From contig PUFA01000057.1 in assembly GCA_003508835.1 (NCBI GenBank), positions 6,336,501 to 6,400,500 on the forward strand: a DNA stretch of 64,000 nucleotides. Direction: 5' to 3'. Source of the stretch: Eonycteris spelaea. Lineage: Eukaryota > Chordata > Mammalia > Chiroptera > Pteropodidae. Both the position numbers and the translations under genes were made by a program. Shown here piece after piece: positions 55,701 through 64,000 of this stretch. Position 1 is the first letter of the stretch, and every line of letters starts with the position of its first letter. The notes beneath the pieces are model-generated. The model searched no databases. It saw only the letters and a list, made by a program, of their open reading frames with translations, and was not told where the DNA came from.

Positions 55701-55885
55701 TTTTTTTTTTTTTGCTAATTACTTTCTTGTCCACCTCGTTCCTCACTATAAAAGTCTTCTATTTTGTTCAGCTCCTCAGAGCTCCTTTTTATTTGCTAGA
55801 TGGGATGCTGCCCTATTCATGAATCGTTGAATAAAGCCAATCTGATCTTTAAAGTTACTCTCAGTTGAATTTTGTTATTTACAAA
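55700..55885 (+). mobile_element. ERV LTR 3' half with TATA box and poly(A) signal
   Basis: TATAAAA at 55,747-55,753 is followed by 'gttcagctcctcagagctcc', 'tagatgggatgctgcccta', 'tcatgaatcgttgaataaag' (AATAAA 55,830-55,835) and 'agttgaattttgtta'. This is the U3-R layout of a gammaretrovirus-like LTR. No gag, pol or env sequence is nearby, so it appears to be solo. Confidence 0.7.
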
Positions 55886-56129
55886 ACAAAGATAGGAGAC
55901 TGGAGAGGTAAGCCATATAAGAGGTGAGATACAGTTGATTAAATTATAAGCTTTTCTGATCTGAGTTGTTTCTATATATACATTACTTTGATAAATATAA
56001 ATTTTTTAAAAAAACTTGTTTTATTGGGATCTGCCTTTATCCTTATCCCTACAAGGCCCCAGAACCAGTTTGACTCATGTATCCTTCCAGCAGGCTGCCC
56101 CACTCACACCTGCAGAGCAGAAATGACCC

Positions 56130-56615
56130 TTCTTCAGCCACCTATTTCTGTGTCACAAAAAACCGTAAAACTTGGTAACTCAAAACAATACAATGTATTA
56201 TTTATCACAATTCTGTGGGTTGATTAGGTGGTTCTTCTGCTTTGTGTAGTGTCATCTGGAACCCTGAAATGGCTGGAAGGTAGAGAATGGCCTTCATGTG
56301 GCTTGGCTGGACTAACAGCCAGCTGGGAACTCATGGTAGCTCCAGCCTCTCTGTGTGTGCCTCTCCACTCAACTACTTGGGCTTCCTCACAGAATGGTGG
56401 TTAGGTTCCAAGAAGCAGTGATTCAAGAGGCAAAGTCAGAGGTATAGACCTCTGCAGCCTCAGTACTTATATAGCCTCAATTGTACTGCATTTTAGTCAT
56501 CGAAAGAAGTCAAAGGCCAGCCCACATTCAAGGGCAAAGAATTAGATCTCATCTCTAAAGGAAAGGAAGTAGTAAAGAATTGTGGTCATCCCAAGAAACA
56601 GACAAGAAACCTTTA
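56130..56615 (+). mobile_element. Ancient dispersed repeat ('attgctgcatgacagatt' type), copy 2
   Basis: 'aacttggtaactcaaaacaa', 'aattctgtgggttgattagg', 'catgtggcttggctggac' and the end 'aaagaattgtggtcatc' parallel the copy at 16.42-16.93 kb. Confidence 0.55.
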
Positions 56616-56818
56616 TGGCAAGGCTGAAGACCCCATATGACCTCTGCCCCATTGCCCCACATCTTGACTGTCTACAGGTGACTTCCAAACTGCATTTGTG
56701 CTTCTGCACACATCCCACCTTCTCAGGCCTATCCTTTTAGTCCTCTGTGGGTATGCAACCCATGGTTCCTGACTGATGTAGTCATGAGGGCTACTGATCT
56801 TTACTGGTATTGTCAATT

Positions 56819-56853
56819 GCAAAACAAACAAACAAACAAACAAACAAATAAAT
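56819..56853. repeat. (CAAA)n microsatellite
   Basis: About eight 'aaac' units ending in 'aataaatg'. Confidence 0.95.
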
Positions 56854-56854
56854 G

Positions 56855-57130
56855 ATATCACCTAGTGTTCCATCCTCAAAAAGGCTTTATTTGGGGGAAA
56901 AGAAAGGGTTACAACCCAATGCATGCAGATATGGTAAGCCACGTGCACACTGCGGCCTGCATGCCAAGATGAAGGGGTATTTATAGAAGGGATAAGGAAG
57001 TTAGAACCATAGAGCTTTATTATAAGCCTCGAGTTCTTCCTGTAGGGTTCTTGCACATAGAGTTCATTCAATTATGTACAGTGTGAGAACTTTCATAAGC
57101 CCTAGCTCCTCCCATAGACCCTCCTGACTG
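56855..57130. mobile_element. Possible ERV-derived fragment
   Basis: 'ctttatttgggggaaaagaa' and 'agagctttattataagcc' with TTTATT signals recall the antisense end of an LTR, but I cannot place the family. Confidence 0.3.
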
Positions 57131-57134
57131 ATGG

Positions 57135-57505
57135 TTTGCTTAAAGGTCCAATTAGTCTTTATCAGTATCTTGACCTTCATATTTTAAGCTCCCAAATGAC
57201 AGAAACTAAATCTTCTAAAATTTTTTTGTACATTTTAGTGAAAGTCACTTTACTCCCTTCCCCTGCTCCCACTAGAGGGTTGTAGTTAATAAATGTAACC
57301 AATGTTTAAATTATGTATCTATAAAAATGTAAATTATATATAGATATTTGCAAGGCTGCCATCCTGCACAACTCCAAGGAGGCACCATTTACTCTATAGG
57401 ATACCATGGAGTGAGGCAGTACATAACTCACACAACCGGATGTGGCCTTCTTGGATATGGATCCAGGAACATATCTTTCATTCGACCTCTCTAGTGCATA
57501 TTTCT
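57135..57505. other. Non-coding stretch, no confident feature
   Basis: AT-rich at 57,290-57,345 ('ttatatatagatatttgc'). Nothing recognised. Confidence 0.4.
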
Positions 57506-57510
57506 TTTTA

Positions 57511-57664
57511 GGGGATTGGCTCTCAACCTAGCTGTACATTATAATCACCTTGGCAAGCCACACCTTCAACCAATTAAATCTAAATTGCTTTGGGTGGGAC
57601 CCAGTCATCAGTATTTTTAAAACTCCTTAGTGATTCCAACATGCAGTCAAGATTTAGAAACAGT
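57511..57664. mobile_element. MER20 (hAT-Charlie) copy 3
   Basis: 'ggctctcaacctagctgtac', 'attataatcaccttggcaag', 'gggtgggacccagtcatcag' and 'attccaacatgcagtcaag' match MER20 from end to end. Confidence 0.85.
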
Positions 57665-57698
57665 ACTCTCAGGAAATGTGTACAGAATCTTTGAAAAG

Positions 57699-57755
57699 GT
57701 TTTTTGTTTTGTTTTGTTTTGTTTTGTTTTGTTTTGTTTGTTTTGTTTTGTTTTG
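57699..57755. repeat. (TTTTG)n microsatellite
   Basis: About eleven TTTTG units with one shortened 'tttg' step near 57,737. Confidence 0.95.
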
Positions 57756-57759
57756 GAAA

Positions 57760-59195
57760 AGAATGAAATAGTTGGCATTCATTGTAGAAAGTGGCACAAA
57801 AACCTAAAAAACAAAGCAAAACAAACCCACCTCCATACACTATTACCCTGTTGGGATTTTTCCATTTTCAGTGAACGTATTTTTCCATGGAGTCATACAA
57901 AGCATTAAAGGTGTGTTAGCCTCCACCCTGCCTCTCCTCAAAAGAGAAGTGGGGTGGGAGAAGGGGTACTATCTGTGAACTTCACTTTTCCCTCTGGCTC
58001 CAGGCCAAAACTGAGAAAGTGCTTTGTCTGCACAGATTGTTCAGTTACTCCTTTAACCCTTCCTAGTCCGGGGGCACTGTAGAACTCAGGGATCAAAGGT
58101 CACACCCTATGCCTTCTGCTCCAAAACATTGGAGGGAGACTTATTAACTTTGCTGGGGCTTGGTCTTGCCCCTCTGTGAGAGACTGGCACACGTTGTCTC
58201 CGATGGCTTCTGAGCTGGGTGGAGACAGGACTCTGCGTGATTCCTGAGCCTTTACAATCTATTCAATAATCCTCCAAAACACTCTGCCATGCCCAAGCCC
58301 AGGCCTCTGGCAGTCTCAGGCCCTCAGTTCTGCCTCTCTACTCTGTTGGGTCCCTGGTTCTTTATCCGATGCCTGTCTGGTTCTCCTAAGAATTTGCTTG
58401 CTCCTCCTGGGAACTACAAGCTTCATTCCTGGATGAGCCAGAGTCAATTACTCATTTACCAACATCCAGCTAGTCCCATTGCTGATCGCTATCTACCATT
58501 GGGATATTTGGCTTCTTTATCTTCACCCTGGGTTGCCGCGATCATCTCAGAAAAACTTTTCCAGCAACCAGCCATGGGGGTCCCTTCACTCCCAGCCCAG
58601 CTCTAGCTCTGTGCTTCCTGCCATGATATGAAGGATTCACAAGGACATATTCTCTCTACAAATATTTACAGAAAACCTGTTACATACCAAGGAGTGCACC
58701 TGTTGCCCAAATTAGAATCAGTTCCTCCTGGAGCAAGAAGAGGAACAGGGTGTCCTAAAGGGGAGAGGTAACTGTGAAAAAGGAAAATAAACCCTTTTTA
58801 GTTCTTCTTGCTGGCCTATGGGGCAGTTGAGGCTTAGATCTTGAGCTAAGGAAAAGGAAGGGTGGAAGGGTTGTAGTTTGAGATTTCAAAGAGCAGAAAG
58901 ATAATTCACATGAAGATAGAAAAGTAAATGTTTGGTAAACAAATGTTTGCTGGGCCATCTTTAACAATGAGACACAGAGAAGACTTTGATCTAAGGGCCT
59001 TGCCAGGTTCTTCCCTGTCTATCACACGAGTTCATATTAAACTACAGTTATCTATGACAATATCTCCTTTAACTAAATTCTTTTAGGCAGTTAGGTGGAA
59101 GATCTAACTTTCTTTCTGAGACTTTGTTTCTTAAAAATAACCAGTGTAAAATAATCAATATCCCAAAAGGTATATTTTGGGGTGACAAACTTTGC
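57760..59195. other. Non-coding stretch, no confident feature
   Basis: A weak old-repeat tail may lie at 58,650-58,700 ('tacaaatatttacagaaaac'). A 105-codon plus-strand frame at 58,289-58,606 has no recognisable domain. Confidence 0.4.
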
Positions 59196-59199
59196 TTCC

Positions 59200-59540
59200 C
59201 TTCATAAGTCTGCCTGGGATTTGGGAACGGCTTCCTGGAGCAAGGGGCAGGTAAATGAGTCATGCAGAATGACAAGCTTCTTGACAGAAGCTTGTTAGGT
59301 GAAAGGGAGCAGGAATGTACCAGAGAGAAGGAACGGCATGTGCAAGGGTCTGTGGCAGAAAGTAGAAGCTGGAAGGAGTCATGTGTGGGTCCCATCCAGG
59401 GGACAGAATGAAGTGAGCCAATCGGCTGAGAGGGGGTCAGCCCAGAGCATCAGATCTTGTGGTCATGTGAGGATCTTAAATAGCCCTCCAAGGGCCTTCC
59501 ATGGTTTCTAAGCAAGTGAGTAACACAATCAGACACACAT
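59200..59540 (+). mobile_element. Ancient dispersed repeat of the 3.6-kb family
   Basis: 'gggaacggcttcctggagca', 'aaggaacggcatgtgcaagg', 'gtctgtggcagaaagtagaa' and 'ttccatggtttctaagcaag' are family blocks. It contains a 9-bp inverted repeat at 59,272-59,295. Confidence 0.55.
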
Positions 59541-59544
59541 ACAC

Positions 59545-60170
59545 ACACTCACTGAACTACCTAGTAAGAAGCATTGGAGCCATCATTAGACATTTCTTTG
59601 TGTGTTATATCTGAAGGAGGGATAATGGTTTGTCTCCCAGGAAAGAAACTGGGTTGCTGGGGACAGAAAAAGGAGGGAACTCTTCAGTGTATATTTTTAT
59701 ACTTTCTGGATTTTATTTCACATGAGTACATCAGCTATTCAAAATAAAATTAAAATTAAAATCAATCCTGTCTCCAAAAATATACATTCAAATCTGAATT
59801 CTTCATGAGGAAAAGTCATCAGTTAAATCCAAATTGGGGGACATTCTGCCAGGTGAATGGCCTGAATTCTTTAAACCATCGGTGTCAAAAAGACAAAGAC
59901 AGGCTAGGAGAAGGAGCCAGGTGAGAGGAGATTGAGGAGACCAGCAGCAGAAAGTAATGGGGCATGGTTGGATCCTGAATCAAAGATGAAAAGGATATAA
60001 AAATGATGGACATAATTTGAATATGAGCCAGCTGTTTAGAGAGACTAGATTTGTATCTATCTTGAATTCATTGGATGTAATAATGGATTTTGTTCTTATG
60101 CATAAGATTCATGATCTTAGAAGACTTGCAGAAATACCTGGGTAAAAATGTCAGGATGTCTGTAACTTAT
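59545..60170. other. Non-coding stretch, possible L1M scrap
   Basis: 'gtatatttttatactttctg' with 'caaaataaaattaaaatt' at 59,690-59,765 could be an old L1 3' end. The rest is unassigned. Confidence 0.35.
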
Positions 60171-60174
60171 TCTC

Positions 60175-60420
60175 AAATATTGCAGAGAAAAAAAAACAAA
60201 GAAGGAAAAGAAAGAAGGAAGGAGGGAGGGAGGAAATATTACTAATATTTTAAACCAATGTATATATTTCTACATAGAGAAAAAGATAAAGCAAATGCTG
60301 AAAAGTGTTAACTGTTGGTGAACTTAATAGTTATTATTCTCTAGTTTTTCTATGGTTTAAAATTTTTCAAATGAAGAGATATGGAAAATTAAGCTTAAAA
60401 ATAAAATACCTTTTAAACAA
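60175..60420 (+). mobile_element. Purine-rich tract and old L1-like 3' tail
   Basis: A GGAA/GAGGG purine tract lies at 60,187-60,236. After it 'ttctctagtttttctatggt' and 'ttaaaatttttcaaatgaag' recall old L1 3'UTR text. Confidence 0.45.
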
Positions 60421-60424
60421 TTGC

Positions 60425-63400
60425 TTATAAAAGGAAAAGGAGATGAGTACTAGCATATTTCAGAATGAATGTTACAGTTGTCATATTTTAAGTAAAAATG
60501 AATCCCCCCAGTTGGGGGGTGGGGGGGGTGGGCTGATCTATCACCACTCCGCCAAATGACTTAACCAGTTAAAATGCTCATGCTCCCAGGTGCCCTTTTA
60601 AAACCCTTATGTTTGATGCCACAAATGGGTGAAACACCTCACTATAAAGGGGCTAAGGACACTACACATTCAGAGAATTCTCAGGTCTTCTCAAGCATAT
60701 AAACATTTCCAACCATGTAATGTCCTGACCTTTTTCACATGCCAAACCAAAGTCAGTTTTCTTTGAATAAGCTCAGATTTAGAAAAAGAAAATTATCCAG
60801 GTGGCCTTTAAAGGGGACTGTATAGTAGGAATCCCCAGCACTGTGGCAGCAGGAGAGAGCAGGGTGAAGGCTGGTGACTTGAGTCAGATGGACCCCAGCA
60901 ATGCTCCTCCCCTCCCCTCTCTGGTCAGTTTCACTAGTGAATCCAGAGCTCCAACTGGCCACTGTGTTATCTATACTATAAAAACTGGAGATAAGGAGAA
61001 ATAAATCTCATTAACCATCCAAAGCTGCCCAGCAGTGAGTGGGTTCTGATAGCATGGGTCTCTAAAGAAAAAAGTTTTGCTGGTACCTGTGAAACTTGCA
61101 GGTTACGGCTTTCTGATGATAGCATCCTAGGTAGTAAAGAGGTGAGTGAGGCTCTAAAGTCAGAGCTGACTTCAAATTCTGCACTGCATCCTCAAATGGC
61201 TTATTCTCTTCATCCCTAAAAATGGGGTAGGTGAGTAGCCACTGTGAAGTGTGCTATGAGAGGATAGGAGACAAGCCTCTTAAACCCTCAGTATAGATGA
61301 GTACAAAGTGGGCGTCTAAAAATTAAGCCCACAGAGCTTAGGTCACAGTGGATCAGCAGGGATACAGACCAGAGCTACAGACCAGGGCCACAACCTGGAA
61401 GTGTGGAAAAAAGGAGAAAAACCACATTCCCCACAGCTCTTCCAGTGGCTATGGATGGAGAGAAGTGCAGAAGGCTATTGACTGATATAAGCACTTTGAG
61501 GCACTGTGGGGAAGCACAGGAAGGTGGGACTGAGTAATGTGCATTGCGAAGCTGAGCTGTGCTCCAAGGAGAGAAGCCTCATTAACCTCAGGGATTCTGC
61601 TTCATGAGTGGAATTTGCAAATCTGGACCCCAAACTGAACTATTTGAGAAATAGAGCTGAGACTAAGGCAGTACCAGCAGCTCGTCTCCCCTCAGCGTCC
61701 CTGCTAAATATATTGCCAAGAGAGAGTTTCCTAATTTATACTCGTGGAGGAAAATGGATGATTCAAAAGATCCCAATTCATTTGGATGACTGAGATTCTC
61801 ACCAGGATAGAAGCAGACCCCCAACCAGGCCCAGCTGAGTCAAGGAACAGACACCTCCTCTGCTATGCCCAAGTGGACATTCCACCAGATGTGTGGTCAA
61901 GTTGGGTTCAGAAGTCTGCAGTCTATAAACTTACCCATTGCTCTGTACCAGGGTTTTCTCCTCTGTGTCTCAGTTCAGCGTTCCTTTTGGAAAGTTTCAG
62001 CCCTTTTTTGGCACAGTTAAGGAGAAAGGAATTTTTCCAGAACTCAGTTAAAGATGTAGGCTGGCTCAGCTTGAGAGGGTTGGTTGAGAGGGAAGGGCAG
62101 TCTGATGAGAAGAGCTGAGGGGCTGCTGTGTCTGAGGTGGTGGTGAGGACAATGTGAGCCCCCAGGAGCTGGGACTAGGCTACTCCTCACCTGGGCCACC
62201 CTTCCCAGGGCCCACTGGCCCTGAACCTGGTTTGCCTGCTGACCAGCTCTCTAGTCTTTGGTCATCTCCTAACTTTACCTCTCTGTCTCTTTACCTCTCA
62301 AGTGAACGGGTGTTAACTCATCTGCTGTGGGCCCTGCCATCACCCCTCTGTTAACTCTGGCTTGTCTCAATCTTTGTCCAACTATACCAGAGAAAAAATA
62401 TTTAGCAAATGAACTCTTTGAGATCCACCCCAACTAAAGTTGTTGAGGGTGACTCTGAGAAGACCCAGAAAATTCCACATAAGCCAACACCCCAGGGCCT
62501 TCTTGTCTCTTGGATCTTCAGAGCCTTGGTCCAGTCTTCATTCAGAGAGCTCATCCCAGACCTCCACACAGCATCTGCTTTCTCTACGCTGTCTTCTTCC
62601 ACCCGCTGCCTGTTGATTTCCTGCCAAACCATTTCCCTCCTGGCTCCAAACTTTTGTCGGGAAAGAAATGAAATCAGCACTTGGAGAGTTGGAAGGAGAA
62701 AAACAGCTGCTTTTAACAAAGTGGGATTGGGGGAGGGGAAGCAGAGCAGCTGGATCTGGTGGGTGCATGAAGCTTATAGCGGGAGGGGCAAATTCGGATT
62801 CCCTTGGGCCAGCAGACACTGAGAGAGAGGCTTCCTGAGGGCATCTTGGGCTGTATTCTTCAAGCACAGACACATCTCGTATCAATACTAACCATCCTTG
62901 GGCCATGTGTTTTCCTCCACTTTAGAGATGTGGCTACAAAAAAAAAAAATTTTTCTTTTTCCTATTAGCACTCCTATTAGAGAAATAACTGCATGCATTC
63001 GGGAGACAATAGAGACTGGTGGGGACTGCATCAGGACTGCCAGGTAAAATTGCTCAAATCGGGTGGACTCTGTGGCATCCATCAATTGCGGCCATGTGAA
63101 GATGTGGGCCTCTGATAACAAATCTGACCTAGAGTTCTGAATTTTTGTGTAAAAATTGTCTGAGGTTTAAATGTTGGCAACTAATTCAGAAGCTTTAAGG
63201 CACTGGTGAGTCAGCACAGTGTGGACTAAGCAAAATGTGCCTGTGGGTAGAACTGGGCCTGCAGGTCAGAGTTTGAGACCTCTTATTTATGGTGAGAGCT
63301 CATGCGTGGATCTCAGCTGAATGGGCCATGGCAGCCTGGAGTGAGCAATGTCAACACTCCACCCCATCCCTCAGATCTTTTACCATCTTGGGTCCCTGGC

Positions 63401-64000
63401 CCCTCCCAACTTTGAAGTACTTTTGCTTCCCCAAATGTGCACCTGTACTCTTGTTTGGAGGGCTTTCTTCAGGTTACTGGAGTCTCGTTGCCTAGAGCTA
63501 GAGGTGCCTAGGACTTTACACTCTTCTGTACCCACCATCCTAGGGGAAGAACTAATAGGAGCAGGATCTGTTCCGAAGCACTCCCCATCTCCACCCCTTA
63601 GACACAGCCAAGCAAATCAACAACTCGGCCTGCAGTGGAGAAAGAATCACTTTGCCAGGGGATGCACAGCAGTTTGAGAGTCTCAGGGGACATGGTTGTA
63701 AAAGAATAGAATCACCTCCTATAGCCTCTCTGTTCTCCCACCACCCCCACCCCTTCCTTTAGACTTGGGGTTGTTCCCAAATATCCTTCCCACCACATGG
63801 CAACCATGTAGATTATGTGTCTGACTCTGGCCCAGACCCAGGGTGGGGCTTGACTGTTATATAACAGTTTCAGTAGGTCCTATCCCCTTGCATAGCGACT
63901 GTACAAATAACCCAGACTGAAGTCATTTAGCTAGAGGAATTCCCACGGAATGCTACAGGAGTGGTGCAGAGGTGATCAGTTATCTTGAAGCTGGGAATTC
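60425..64000. other. 3.6-kb non-coding stretch, no confident feature
   Basis: G-rich hairpin-prone text ('ccccccagttggggggtggg') lies at 60,505-60,532. A 16-bp palindrome lies at 63,853-63,868. An A13T5 run lies near 62,937-62,956. Plus-strand frames up to 137 codons (62,409-62,822) overlap minus-strand frames of similar length and show no domain. No repeat family recognised. Confidence 0.4.

Overview
The window is non-coding mammalian nuclear DNA. I found no protein-coding exon, tRNA, rRNA or snRNA gene, no CRISPR array and no bacterial-type operon. The open reading frames are short, lie on both strands, match no protein I recognise, and mostly fall inside transposon fossils or microsatellites. 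The load of L2, MIR, MLT1-class LTR, MER5/MER20 and L1 copies says placental mammal. The youngest L1 copies end in a tail (about 38,740-38,840: 'gtacacctgaaa', then 'accccaataaactta') that I associate with bat L1s. I see no Alu, carnivore tRNA-Lys SINE or ruminant SINE. A laurasiatherian, probably a bat, is my best guess; this is an inference.

Layout. 1-17 kb is mostly old, diverged DNA with scattered L2/MIR pieces, L1M tails (3.06, 4.39, 11.1, 15.4 kb), an MLT1 LTR (8.46 kb), and CT, CA and AC microsatellites. 17-36 kb holds an antisense L1 (17.7-18.7 kb), MLT1 LTRs (16.98, 21.78 kb), MER20/MER5A and other hAT-type fossils, several LTR-like relics, and a GC/G-rich island followed by a palindrome-bearing AT-rich segment (28.9-29.45 kb) that looks like a candidate regulatory element. 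36.1-43.86 kb is one old near-complete L1 (5'UTR, ORF1, ORF2, 3'UTR), with a younger 5'-truncated L1 inserted in its 5'UTR (37.35-38.84 kb). 44.85-45.56 kb is another antisense L1. 53.6-55.1 kb is a third sense L1, carrying a TG array and running into AT and GAA arrays. 55.7 kb has an LTR with a TATA box and poly(A) signal. 56-64 kb is again old and mostly featureless.

How it works together. Nothing forms a pathway. The content is a record of layered insertions: L1 in L1, a Tigger-like fragment in a hAT fossil, one LTR-like relic in another dispersed repeat, and a 442-bp segment apparently placed inside an MLT1 LTR. The most interesting signals are the 32-bp near-perfect direct repeat around that segment, the GC/G-rich plus palindrome block at 28.9-29.3 kb, the AT-rich micro-insert with a 10-bp duplication at 41.4 kb, and the GAA tract at 55.16 kb. 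I found no convincing new biological system. Repeat family names come from recalled consensus sequences and were not checked by a database search.
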